A stretch of 64,000 bases of DNA from contig JAQBNH010000005.1 in the NCBI GenBank assembly GCA_028288705.1, forward strand, positions 62,001-126,000, written 5' to 3'. Made by a program: the position numbers and the translations under genes. The stretch's first letter is position 1; each line of letters begins with the position of its first letter. Below are positions 8,728 through 16,884 of the stretch, piece after piece. A model generated the notes under the pieces. That model did not search any database and was not told the DNA's origin. It worked only from the letters and a program-made list of their open reading frames with translations. Source of the stretch: Ferruginibacter sp. (GTDB lineage Bacteria > Bacteroidota > Bacteroidia > Chitinophagales > Chitinophagaceae).

Positions 8728-9171
8728 ATGCAACCACTCACGCCCGCTCAGGTAAAAGAAATAGCAGAAGAACTCGGCATCGGCCAATGCTGCTATTATC
8801 ACAAGGAAAAAGGAACCTTGCTTTTCCTGCCCGACTTCGCAGCTCACATGTATGAAATCGATGAGTTGTATGCCGATGATATAGCCGAGGTAGAAAATAA
8901 TTCCGGCGATTACATTGTGCTGGAGCCTCCGACGTCAAAAGAAAGTTTTCGCATCATGGCAAATTTTGCTAATTCGCTGCCGGAGAACCTCGGCCTGAGG
9001 AACCAGTTGTTCTATGCCCTGGACAACCGCAAACCCTTTAGCCATTTTAAAAACCGTGTGGACGACTCGGATTATCGCGAAGCATGGTTTGCATTTAGAG
9101 ACGAGCAGCTGCGGCAATGGGTGGTTGAAAGGTTTGAAGAGGAGATGAATCGCATGGAAGATCCGGACTGA
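8728..9171 (+). CDS. UPF0158-like protein
   Basis: A 147-residue soluble acidic protein. The arrangement resembles the UPF0158 family: an N-terminal helical part, a strand with EKGTLLFLPD (about 30-39), a central EPPTSKESFRIMANFANSL helix, a KPFSHFKNRV phrase and the C-terminal EAWFAFRDEQLRQWVVERFE, which matches the family's W-x-A-F-R-D end. The family has no established function. The gene stands alone, bounded upstream by the family A repeat. The assignment rests on motif order only. Confidence 0.6.
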   Translation: MQPLTPAQVKEIAEELGIGQCCYYHKEKGTLLFLPDFAAHMYEIDELYADDIAEVENNSGDYIVLEPPTSKESFRIMANFANSLPENLGLRNQLFYALDNRKPFSHFKNRVDDSDYREAWFAFRDEQLRQWVVERFEEEMNRMEDPD

Positions 9172-9320
9172 TCAACTTAATTATATTAATAGATGTCTTC
9201 CCCATAGGCGGCCTTCAAACTTTTACGTACAATTGCTCACAGATTACTGTCGGCTCATGCCCATGATTTTATATATCTCGTGTGATCGCATTCCAGGTAT
9301 TTTATTTAAAATTGAAACTT

Positions 9321-10151
9321 ATGTCAGCAAGGATATTCCTCTTTTCATTTTTCATGTACGCTGGTTTTAATGCAGGTGCACAGGATATTTCCGGTACCTG
9401 GACCGGCAATTATAACAAGACATTTTTAATGTCGCAGCCGGAAAAACTCGTTGTGGAGATACAATTGTATAACGACTCGATGATCACCGGCGCATCGCAC
9501 CTGTACTACAGGAATAATAAATATGAGCATTACAAAATCAAAGGGGTTTTTCACAGGAAGGACTCGACAGTCAGTTTCACAGAAGACAGTACCATCGCGG
9601 TGAAACTCGGTTTTATGGCCACCAATTGCCTGGGTCATTATGCCATGAAGTTGAAGCTTAACGATACCGCAATGTTGTTATCTGGAAGATGGAAAGATAA
9701 GTCCCGGTCGCTTTTCAAATGCCCGTCTTCTGCTGTATCGCTCCATAAACAACTTCCCATTGTTCCTGTTGATGTCAGGCGTCTGCCGGAAGAAGCTGTT
9801 CAACGCATCCCGGATATTCAAAGCCTGATTGAAGTGGGGGATGCGGAAAAAGATTCCATTAAAATTGAGGCGTATGACAATGGCGTGGTTGATGATGATT
9901 CGGTGTCGGTTTACTTCAATGATAAAAAGATCGTGCAGAAGCAGCTGATCAGCCTGCAGCCCATCAGGTTTTATGTTTCCCTGCAACAAGAAAATCCGAT
10001 CAGTAAAATTCAACTCGTTGCAGAAAGTCTGGGGAAATATCCGCCCTGTACGGCGTTGATGATTGTTACGACAAAAATGAAGCGGTACGAAATTCACCTT
10101 TCCAGTAATTTCCAATCAAATGCTGCGGTAGAATTTTTTTTAAAAGAGTAA
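9321..10151 (+). CDS. secreted protein of unknown function
   Basis: A 276-residue protein. The ATG at 9321 is preferred over a GTG at 9282 because it puts the hydrophobic signal peptide at the very N-terminus (ARIFLFSFFMYAGFNAGAQ, cleavage expected after GAQ). The mature protein opens with DISGTWTGNYNKTF and contains alternating strands (VVEIQLYNDSMITG, YKIKGVFHRKDSTVSF), reminiscent of lipocalin-like sandwich domains in other Bacteroidota exported proteins. A second half (about 170-276) contains IKIEAYDNGVVDDDSVSVYF and LQPIRFYVSLQ. I do not recognise a named family. It is a single gene. Confidence 0.6.
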   Translation: MSARIFLFSFFMYAGFNAGAQDISGTWTGNYNKTFLMSQPEKLVVEIQLYNDSMITGASHLYYRNNKYEHYKIKGVFHRKDSTVSFTEDSTIAVKLGFMATNCLGHYAMKLKLNDTAMLLSGRWKDKSRSLFKCPSSAVSLHKQLPIVPVDVRRLPEEAVQRIPDIQSLIEVGDAEKDSIKIEAYDNGVVDDDSVSVYFNDKKIVQKQLISLQPIRFYVSLQQENPISKIQLVAESLGKYPPCTALMIVTTKMKRYEIHLSSNFQSNAAVEFFLKE

Positions 10152-10289
10152 GGGAGAAATGAGTTTTACACGATATGCTGATTTCAGGCGGTAGGGATTA
10201 AAAGTAAAAAGTAGAAACTCAGACGCGCTGCCTTGGCGAAGACCGCCTCCATCTGCCTTTTTGGAAGGGGATTGATAAAGGACCGGATG

Positions 10290-10315
10290 CCGCTGTCTGG
10301 TCTCCCGACCAACGG
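10290..10315. repeat. GGTC-hairpin dispersed repeat (family B)
   Basis: CTGTCTGGTC/GACCAACGG hairpin with a TCCC loop. It is preceded from about 10200 by AAAAGTAGAAACTCAGACGC and GCGCTGCC, which also precede the other family B copies at 10633 and 11620, here separated by an insertion of roughly 40 bases. Confidence 0.75.
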
Positions 10316-10350
10316 TACTTGTAGTCTGTTTTAAAAAAAATCTTTTCCTG

Positions 10351-10620
10351 ATTTCTCTGATCTCCTTTTCCTTGATGAAAAGGAGCAAAAAATCAAGGGC
10401 TGCGGAATGAAAGCTAAAAATTTCCTTACATGGCGGAAAGAAAACCAGTCTGGTCATATGTGCAATACCCAGCTTTGGTGCGAATTACCTGCTAATAGCA
10501 AAGCCAGGCATTTGATCTTTTGTTTTCTTTCCCGAAACAGTTAGCTAACTACAAGGGCTAAACGCGCCATTCCAGTCAATTTTCATAACGCTTTCTTTCC
10601 GATGCCCGGATGAAGAGAAT
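10351..10620. repeat. dispersed structured repeat, family A, copy 3 (compensated hairpin)
   Basis: Full-length copy. Its first hairpin is CTCCTTTT (10361-10368) / AAAAGGAG (10377-10384) instead of GTTCTTTT / AAAAGAAC: two pairs differ, and both arms have changed so that pairing is kept. Confidence 0.85.
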
Positions 10621-10632
10621 TACAAATTGAGA

Positions 10633-10703
10633 AGTAAAAAACTCAGACGCGCTGCCTCGCGATGATCGCCGCCCCCGAACGTTCGGGGGTCTCCCGACCA
10701 ACG
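10633..10703. repeat. GGTC-hairpin dispersed repeat (family B, long form)
   Basis: AAGTAAAAAACTCAGACGCG, GCTGCCTCGCG and CCCCCGAACGTTCGGGGG (a perfect palindrome) followed by TCTCCCGACCAACGG. Confidence 0.75.
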
Positions 10704-10827
10704 GAATTGCGAAAAACAGTATCAGTGATTAGAATGGAATAAGACGGGGCGTACCCGTTTATTTTACGCGGACTTTGCGCTGTAATTCCCCCCGGAAGAA
10801 CGACATAATGCGCGAATTTGTTGTTGC

Positions 10828-11274
10828 ATGATTCCAAAAGATACAATTCGCGCTCTTGTAAAAAAGCGATTCGCTGACGCCAGGATTTTGTTTAGAAATG
10901 ACAGGTATTCAGCTGCGATGTACCTATGCGGTTACTCCCTGGAACTCGGGTTAAAACACGGTATCTGCACGATTATGAAATTTGACAATGGATTTCCTGA
11001 AAATAAGCAGGAGTTTAATACGTATTACCTGGATACAACAAAGACATTTCTAAGAAGTACGATCAGAGAACTGCGGGACATACGCCATCATAGACTCCAG
11101 GATTTACTCCGCTATTCCGGTGAGCAAGTAAATATTGAGAAGAATTTTGCCGAAGCCTGGAATGTTGCCATAAACTGGACTCCTGAAATGAGATACAAGA
11201 ATGATGTCATTAGGAGAAAAAGGGTGGAAAGGTTTATTCAGTCTGTCAGGGTTATTTTGAATGAAATAATGTAA
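10828..11274 (+). CDS. HEPN-domain protein
   Basis: A 148-residue all-helical protein with the hallmarks of a HEPN fold: an N-terminal helix KKRFADARILFRNDRYSAA, the membrane-independent YLCGYSLELGLKHGI helix (about 32-46), and RDIRHHRLQDLLRYSG (about 88-103), which contains an R-x4-H arrangement (Arg, DIRH, His) as in catalytic HEPN RNases. HEPN proteins commonly act as RNase toxins or as accessory parts of nucleotidyltransferase pairs; no MNT-type partner is present here. A DUF2188 gene follows after 23 bases on the same strand, which makes a two-gene operon likely. Whether the His is catalytic cannot be decided from sequence alone. Confidence 0.7.
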   Translation: MIPKDTIRALVKKRFADARILFRNDRYSAAMYLCGYSLELGLKHGICTIMKFDNGFPENKQEFNTYYLDTTKTFLRSTIRELRDIRHHRLQDLLRYSGEQVNIEKNFAEAWNVAINWTPEMRYKNDVIRRKRVERFIQSVRVILNEIM

Positions 11275-11297
11275 GTAAATTTGTAAAAATTAAAGCG

Positions 11298-11522
11298 ATG
11301 TCAAAGAAAAATCAACATGTTGTTCCTTTAGGCAATGGTTGGGCCGTTAAATCTGCGGGAGCTGACAGAGCAACTGTCATTACGAATAAGCAGTCTGATG
11401 CTATTAGTGCTGCGCGGGATATTGCAAAAGCCAACTGTACAGAATTAATTGTACATGGCAGGGATGGAAAGATCAGGGAGAGGAATAGTTATGGGGCTGA
11501 TTCTTATCCGCCTAAGGACTAA
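11298..11522 (+). CDS. DUF2188 protein
   Basis: A 74-residue protein with the DUF2188 pattern: HVVPLGNGWAVKSAGADRA at the N-terminus, an alternating helix with AISAARDIAKAN, a central strand ELIVHGRDGKIRERNSYG and the acidic/proline end SYPPKD. The family is small, soluble and of unknown function, often found beside toxin-like or stress genes. Its position 23 bases after the HEPN gene suggests that they form one unit; an antitoxin role is only an inference. Confidence 0.75.
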   Translation: MSKKNQHVVPLGNGWAVKSAGADRATVITNKQSDAISAARDIAKANCTELIVHGRDGKIRERNSYGADSYPPKD

Positions 11523-11529
11523 CGATAAA

Positions 11530-11612
11530 AGTTAGCTAACCACAAGGAGTAAACGCGCCATTCCAGTCAATTTTCTTCACGCTTTCTTTCCGAGGCCCGG
11601 ATGAAGAGAATT
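11530..11612. repeat. family A repeat, 3'-end fragment
   Basis: Only the last block of the element is present (GTTAGCTAACCACAAGGAGT, AACGCGCCATTCCAGTC, CGCTTTCTTTCCGAGGCCC); the hairpin part is missing. Confidence 0.75.
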
Positions 11613-11619
11613 TATAAGT

Positions 11620-11692
11620 GAAAAGTAAAAAGTAAAAAACTCAGGCGCGCTACCTCGCGAAGATCGCCGCCGTCTGGTCTCCCGACCAACGA
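11620..11692. repeat. GGTC-hairpin dispersed repeat (family B, long form)
   Basis: AAAACTCAGGCGCGC, CTCGCGAAGATCGCCGCC and then the hairpin CGTCTGGTC TCCC GACCAACG. Confidence 0.75.
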
Positions 11693-11765
11693 CAATAATT
11701 AAAAGTAAAAAGTAAGAATTAAAAAGTAAAGCTGGAGCCACACTGCATGGCCATTCCGAATTGCC

Positions 11766-12158
11766 AATGCTGAAGTCACAGTAGCACAAAAGCTAAATCA
11801 GGGCTCCTTCCCAAATCGGGCAGTAATCGATTTGGGGCTCTTTTTTTGTTTCTTTTTTGGAGAAGCAAAAAAGAAAGACGAAAAATTAATTAATGTATGT
11901 TATTGTTCTTTTTCTTAACAAAAAGAACCAAAAGTCATGGGCTGCGGAATGAAAGCTAAAAATTTCCTTTCATGGCGGAAAGAAAACAAGTTCCATCATA
12001 TGAACAATGCCACGCTATTGTGCGACTTACCAGCTAAGAATATATCCAGGCTTTAGTTCAACTGTTTTCTTTCTTTAAACAGTTAGCTAACTACAAAGAT
12101 TAAACGCGCCATTCCAGTCAATTTTCTTCACGCTTTCTTTCCGATGCCCGGATAAAGA
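11766..12158. repeat. family A repeat with terminator-like leader, copy 4
   Basis: The leader (11766-11880) carries CCCAAATCG/CGATTTGGG, a 9-bp stem followed by a T-run, and TTTCTTTTTTG/CAAAAAAGAAA, an 11-bp stem. The core starts at 11901 with GTTCTTTTT/AAAAAGAAC (11905-11928) and continues through the GAAAACAAG/TTGTTTTC pair to GCTTTCTTTCCGATGCCCGG. Confidence 0.85.
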
Positions 12159-12336
12159 CGTCCATAAATAAAAGTTCAGTAAATCAGGTTCGTTTGCGAC
12201 AATTTTGTTTATTTGCCATGATTAACTTGCAGGGAAATGAGCCGCATTGTGCGGAATTGAAATCAGCAGTTAAGGATGCTTAATGCCGCGGAGCCAGCGG
12301 GGCGAAAACCTCTTTTCAATTTATCAGGCAATTTTT

Positions 12337-12852
12337 ATGAACGTTATTTACTGCAGTGCTAAACTGGCTAAATTATTAGGAATAAAATCAAAGGCTGCCC
12401 AAGCCGATGGGATTGCAGGTACAGCCTTGGGCAGCTGGAACGCTCATCTCTTTTATTTCGATCGTAAAAAGTTTATCATTTTTATGAATAAGCGGTCCAT
12501 CTATTCGGTAACGATTTGTAATTATAAGAAAACAGACTTGCTGACTTTAAAACTGCTTTTTTTAAAAGCGTTAAAAGATCAATGCATGTATGACGGAATT
12601 TCTATAGAGGAGGAACAGTTGCGACATCATTTTTCCGGTTTCCATTTCTCCCTTACAGACAATGATAAATCTGCCATCGGGTCGCTGAATGATTTGGTTT
12701 ACCAGGCCCAGGCTTCCCTCGCTGCAGGGCCGCCGGCACTTCAGTATCTTGATGATGAGGCCACAGTATTTAATATGAACTCGGCTCCATACGGGCCGAT
12801 AAATTATCAATCGGCAGCGAACGTTTTTGCAGAGCTTTTGAAAAGTACTTAG
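12337..12852 (+). CDS. DUF6933-like protein
   Basis: A 171-residue protein from the ATG at 12337; an upstream TTG/ATG-rich extension to 12283 lacks conservation-like sequence. The N-terminal pattern VIYCSAKLAKLLGIKSK, then GSWNAHLFYFDRKKFIIFMN (about 33-52) with RSIYSVTI resembles the DUF6933 family, small proteins of unknown function. A tail with SGFHFSLTDNDKSAIGSL follows. No partner genes; the spacer upstream is repeat DNA. Assignment is by motif order only. Confidence 0.55.
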   Translation: MNVIYCSAKLAKLLGIKSKAAQADGIAGTALGSWNAHLFYFDRKKFIIFMNKRSIYSVTICNYKKTDLLTLKLLFLKALKDQCMYDGISIEEEQLRHHFSGFHFSLTDNDKSAIGSLNDLVYQAQASLAAGPPALQYLDDEATVFNMNSAPYGPINYQSAANVFAELLKST

Positions 12853-13110
12853 CTAATGCGCGACCATGCAGACTGAAGATTCGGGCAGAAAGCGTGACCC
12901 ATATCACTTATTAATCAGTGACATTCGCAAAGCAATTCGCATCTTTTCGTTTTTATTTCATCCTGTTCGCAGTAATACTCTTTCTTTCGCTTTCTTTCTC
13001 TTTCTTTTGCTTTTTTTCCTTTCTTTTCTCTCCAATTCATGAGCAGGCTTTTTCGCCATGGTATATTTGGGGCCCAGTCAATAATGGGTGTTTTTGTACC
13101 ACTTTGTTTT

Positions 13111-13206
13111 ACTCTTATTCGACTCTTGTTTTACTCTTGTTCGAGAGGGGTTCGAACGCTATCGAACAAGCATCGAACAAGACCCGAACAAGACCCAAAC
13201 AAGAAT
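13111..13206. repeat. inverted array of 11-nt iteron-like units
   Basis: Four direct units on the plus strand, exactly 11 nt apart: CGAACAAGCAT (13163-13173), CGAACAAGACC (13174-13184), CGAACAAGACC (13185-13195) and CAAACAAGAAT (13196-13206). Three units read on the minus strand: CGAACAAGAGT (13143-13133), AAAACAAGAGT (13132-13122) and CGAATAAGAGT (13121-13111). A 19-nt spacer separates the arms. Confidence 0.8.
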
Positions 13207-13328
13207 ACCGGAAGAACGGGTGATTTTTAGCACGGGTGGCCGGGTGATCTTGTAACCCGGGACCAGGGTAGGAGACGATGTGTCTTATATTTCGTTATCA
13301 CGCAACGACGACTTAATGGCTGATTACG

Positions 13329-13589
13329 ATAAATTTTGCTGGACTGCCGCAATGTTTAATAAGGCCAGGGGTGGGTTTTGTCAGGACCGGGTGTTTAAAC
13401 TTAGCTTCGCATAACCAAAATGATCAGGATTGTCAAAATGAATTTGTTGCGCTGCTGTACACTTACATAATATTGATTCGCCACCAATGCTTTGGTGAAA
13501 GTTGGTTTTTGATTGTTAAGAAGCGCCAAGATGTTTTTCACGAAATGCTTGGTGAAAAAAAGCAATAAATTTTGAGGGATTGCCGCAAT
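13329..13589. repeat. 25-bp direct repeat pair
   Basis: ATAAATTTTG and TGCCGCAAT flank a 6-base variable middle in both copies (13329-13353 and 13565-13589; 22 of 25 positions the same), 236 bases apart, just outside the left side of the defence-type operon. Confidence 0.6.
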
Positions 13590-14029
13590 AATATATATTA
13601 GCAGCGAAACTAATCCGCTACTTCACCCTAAAACTCGCTTATGATAATTAATAAAAGGTTATCCCTGTTTTCGCGCCGCACTTGTGGTTTCTCACTTTAA
13701 ATCGATTCAGGTTATAATATCGGAAATAAGGTCATAATTGATTATTCCCGTAAGACTTTAACATACAAGGCTTTCCGACATATACACGCTCTTTAATAAG
13801 AGGCCTAGTCATATTCCGAACGTGGCCATTGTTCTATATTTACAGTCAATCCTGAAGTGGAACCTTTAATCCCAACCTGAAATGATATTTCTGGAATTGA
13901 TTAATGTAATTTGTCACCCGCATGGGAAAAAGTGCTTGATTAAAAAGTTGCAAAATAGCTCCCTATAGAATGTTCAGCTGCAGGCGATCACGCATCGTAA
14001 ATTATTTAACTACATAAATTAATACCATT

Positions 14030-14863
14030 GTGAGTTTACAAGATACAGAAGCATTAGTGCTCCCTTTTTTAAAATGGCCTGGTGGTAAGCGTTGGTTTGT
14101 GAAAAAGTATTCTGATCTATTGCCCTTAGATTATAACACTTATTTAGAACCTTTTCTGGGTAGCGGCGCTGTATTTTTCCATTTGAAGCCAACTCGGGCA
14201 ATCCTCTCTGATTTGAATCCTGACGTTATTGCTGCTTACAGTAGCATCAAGACCGATTTTAAATTTATAAAAAGAAGCCTTCAGTATCATCAAAGAAAAC
14301 ACAATGAAGATTATTATTACCAAGTAAGAAAAAAGAAAACAATCAGCGAGTGCCAACAGGGCTCTAAAATGCTTTATTTAAATCGCACGTGTTTTAACGG
14401 AATTTATCGTGTGAATCAAAATGGGGAGTTTAACGTACCCATTGGTAGTAAGGAAAAGGTTTTGTTAGATACCGATGATTTTGAGTCTATTTCGAAGCTG
14501 CTACAATCAGCGCAAATTTTCAAATCAGATTTCGAGTTTGTAATAGACAAGGCAAAGTCAGGGGATTTTGTTTTTGCTGATCCTCCCTACACAGTAAGAC
14601 ATAATTTAAATGGGTTCATCAAATATAATGAACAGTTATTCTCTTGGGCAGACCAAGAAAGATTAGCCTCGTCGCTGCTCAGAGCAAAAAATCGAGGCGC
14701 AAAAATCGTTCTAACGAATGCGAATCATTCTTCCATCAAAGAATTGTATGAAGGGTTTGGCTTTCATCTCCGGGTAGTTTCAAGATACTCTTCTATTGCT
14801 GCTAGTGGCGCGGATCGTAAACAATTCGAAGAACTAGTTATTTTATCACATCCAAATAAATGA
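14030..14863 (+). CDS. D12-class (Dam-like) DNA adenine-N6 methyltransferase
   Basis: A 277-residue enzyme starting at a GTG. It carries the D12-class signatures in alpha order: the AdoMet-binding N-terminus FLKWPGGKRWFV (about 13-24), PFLGSGAVFFHL (41-52), and the catalytic DPPY at 184-187 (VFADPPYTVRH). Expected to transfer methyl groups from S-adenosylmethionine to N6 of adenine; Dam-like enzymes often target GATC, but the specificity is not readable here. It is the first gene of a tightly packed operon: the HerA gene starts 3 bases after its stop. In this setting it most likely marks self DNA for the downstream nuclease machinery, which is inference. Confidence 0.93.
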   Translation: MSLQDTEALVLPFLKWPGGKRWFVKKYSDLLPLDYNTYLEPFLGSGAVFFHLKPTRAILSDLNPDVIAAYSSIKTDFKFIKRSLQYHQRKHNEDYYYQVRKKKTISECQQGSKMLYLNRTCFNGIYRVNQNGEFNVPIGSKEKVLLDTDDFESISKLLQSAQIFKSDFEFVIDKAKSGDFVFADPPYTVRHNLNGFIKYNEQLFSWADQERLASSLLRAKNRGAKIVLTNANHSSIKELYEGFGFHLRVVSRYSSIAASGADRKQFEELVILSHPNK

Positions 14864-14866
14864 AAA

Positions 14867-16879
14867 ATGTCTCACGGCTCTGTAACCCAATTATTGAATA
14901 ATACATCTATCAGCGGCAATCCGATCGAATCTTTAAGAAGCTTTCTTGATACGGAATCACGAATGGAGGCCGCAAAACAATTAGAAAAGATGCGATTTGT
15001 TGGGTACGTCCTGGAATTAGGTTATGACACGGCGAAGATAATCACGAGTGATCCATATAAGCTCGCCGTAGGTGGTATCCCTCGAGGCTCGTTTTTAATC
15101 ATGACACCAATAAATGCAGGTAACACTCCTTTGCATTTTACGTTGTTGCGTGTAAATGGTGTGTCTCCTACACCGCTGACAATGCAAGTTCAGCAAACGT
15201 ACTTTGAACTCCACAAAAAGTCAATGCCTGAGTTAGACCGATGGACTCAGAGTGAATTACAATGGGGTGCTTTAAGCTGTAATGTGCTGGGTATGTTTTA
15301 TGCGAACCCCGTAGAAAACCAGAAACTTGCCTTTTCCGGTGACGTAAATAATGTCGTAAGTGCACACCGTTACAAAGTGTTTGCACCCGACGATGAATTA
15401 TTGAAGTTAATCGTGGACGGAATGGTTAATATCGATCATAAGTATTCGATTGGTGCGTTGAGGACTATGGAATGTGGATTGTTCAGCCCTGGCGCAGCTG
15501 GAAAAATTCCTGTTTCAATATCGATGCGTGATTTTATGGGAACTCGTACGGCTATGTTTGGAAAAACCAGGTTGGGCAAATCGAATGTCGTAAAACTTAT
15601 TGCTCAGGGACTGATAGAAACTACAGGGGATAAAAAAAATGTCGGTCAGATAATTTTTGACATTAATGGTGAATACGCAAATGATAACCCACAGGATGGA
15701 AACAAATCTATCAGGTCAGCCTATCAGGAGCGTTGCCAGGTATATGCCCTTACTGAGAGGGCAGAAACACCATCGCTCCCATTAAGACTAAATTTTTACG
15801 AGCAGCCTGACAGCATTATCGAGGTCATTGCTTCGATGTTAGCTACTGACAACAAAAATGCAAACTATATAAAAAGCTTTGCTAGTGTCAAGCTTCCTGC
15901 AATCAGTTCCATTGCTACAATGGAAGAAAGTGATAAGTGTAGAGCCATTAGGAAAGTTCAATTGTTTTGGGCGATTTTAAAAAAAGCAGGTTTCCCCGCT
16001 GTTGAAAGCAAGCTAAAATCGCTTGGTCTCACTAGCCGAAATACCAAGCATTTTAACCCTTCTTATAAAGCTGATTTAAGAACTCAGGCTTACCAACATC
16101 ATGGCCAAAGCGCAGCTCCTGCCCACCCTGACTCATTAGATCAACTTGTTACGGAGATGGAGGTAATGGCTCAGTTTCGCCGAGATAATGGCAGCAGTCT
16201 ACTCTTGAAATCGGTAAGTGGAAAAGATATTTTTGACGCTGATGATGTAGCAATGTTGGACTTCTTAAATCCCAGTTCTGGTTCGGGGCCCTCTGTCTTA
16301 AGGTCCTACATAACCTACCATTCTCCGAATGCAGGCGACTTTTTAATTGAGATACTTGGATTAATTGATGGTGGAACTACTGTGATCTTAGACCTGGGAA
16401 ATGCCACTGACCAAATCAGGAGGTATTTTGCCGACATGATTTCGAAAGAAGTTTTCGGCCACCAGGAGAAAAAATTCGTGGAAAATAAATTAGGTGATCA
16501 TTTTATACAATTATATTTTGAAGAGGCGCACAACTTATTTCCGCCGGACGGGAAGGATTTAACAGGCGTGTATGCCCGATTCGCCAAAGAAGGGGCTAAG
16601 TTTCACGTAGGTATGATATACTCGACGCAATCGCCATCAACGATTAATAAAGAATTACTTGCACAAACGGAAAACTTCTTCGTAGGTCATTTGTCAAGTC
16701 AGGATGAAACAAGGGCACTATCAAGGGTTCAAATTGCATTTGACGGTAGTGAAGAAGACATTTTAAAAGCGAAGACCCCCGGCTACATGCGCATGCTTAC
16801 TATGTCACACAGATTTGTGATCCCCATCCAAGCTAATAAATTCGAAGCCACTGCCTCTGTTGTCAAACCATTAAATTAA
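14867..16879 (+). CDS. HerA/FtsK-type DNA-translocating ATPase
   Basis: A 670-residue ATPase of the HerA (DUF87) type. The N-terminal ~200 residues are the barrel/HAS-like region; then come Walker A GKTRLGKSN (232-240), a Walker B-like IIFDINGEYAN (262-272), and late in the protein YFEEAHNLFP (550-559), the HerA DEAH-like motif, followed by STQSPSTIN. HerA forms a hexameric ring that threads duplex DNA and is normally paired with the nuclease NurA, whose gene begins 5 bases downstream here. This strict adjacency makes a HerA-NurA resection complex very likely. It is followed by the NurA gene and an AddAB-like helicase-nuclease. Confidence 0.92.
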   Translation: MSHGSVTQLLNNTSISGNPIESLRSFLDTESRMEAAKQLEKMRFVGYVLELGYDTAKIITSDPYKLAVGGIPRGSFLIMTPINAGNTPLHFTLLRVNGVSPTPLTMQVQQTYFELHKKSMPELDRWTQSELQWGALSCNVLGMFYANPVENQKLAFSGDVNNVVSAHRYKVFAPDDELLKLIVDGMVNIDHKYSIGALRTMECGLFSPGAAGKIPVSISMRDFMGTRTAMFGKTRLGKSNVVKLIAQGLIETTGDKKNVGQIIFDINGEYANDNPQDGNKSIRSAYQERCQVYALTERAETPSLPLRLNFYEQPDSIIEVIASMLATDNKNANYIKSFASVKLPAISSIATMEESDKCRAIRKVQLFWAILKKAGFPAVESKLKSLGLTSRNTKHFNPSYKADLRTQAYQHHGQSAAPAHPDSLDQLVTEMEVMAQFRRDNGSSLLLKSVSGKDIFDADDVAMLDFLNPSSGSGPSVLRSYITYHSPNAGDFLIEILGLIDGGTTVILDLGNATDQIRRYFADMISKEVFGHQEKKFVENKLGDHFIQLYFEEAHNLFPPDGKDLTGVYARFAKEGAKFHVGMIYSTQSPSTINKELLAQTENFFVGHLSSQDETRALSRVQIAFDGSEEDILKAKTPGYMRMLTMSHRFVIPIQANKFEATASVVKPLN

Positions 16880-16884
16880 GACTT

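Larger units (their letters stand above)
10152..10827. other. gene-free spacer built of dispersed repeats
   Basis: Holds, in order, a family B hairpin (10290-10315), a family A element (10351-10620) and a second family B copy (10633-10703). 10704-10827 is the leader of the HEPN gene; I see no clear promoter element there. Confidence 0.7.
11523..12336. other. gene-free spacer built of dispersed repeats
   Basis: Contains the 3' end of a family A element (11530-11612), a long family B copy (11620-11692), a stretch of AAAAGTAAAAAGTAA phrases and a long family A copy with its terminator-like leader (11766-12158). The leader of the next gene follows. Confidence 0.7.
12853..14029. other. gene-poor spacer left of the defence island
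   Basis: No gene that I would defend. It holds a pyrimidine-rich tract (12978-13032), an inverted array of 11-nt units (13111-13206), two copies of a 25-bp direct repeat (13329-13353 and 13565-13589), and small hairpins such as CACCAA/TTGGTG near 13480 and TTTTCAC/GTGAAAA near 13535. The promoter of the 14030 operon should lie in 13830-14029, but no convincing TAnnTTTG element was seen. Confidence 0.55.

Noticed and set aside
12918-13223. A 101-codon open frame with a very hydrophobic start
   Set aside because: It is the translation of the pyrimidine tract and of the 11-nt repeats; no ribosome or family signal supports it.
14030-14863. Orphan phage-type Dam gene from a prophage
   Set aside because: No phage structural, integrase or lysis genes are present in the window; it is three bases from herA and fits the operon.
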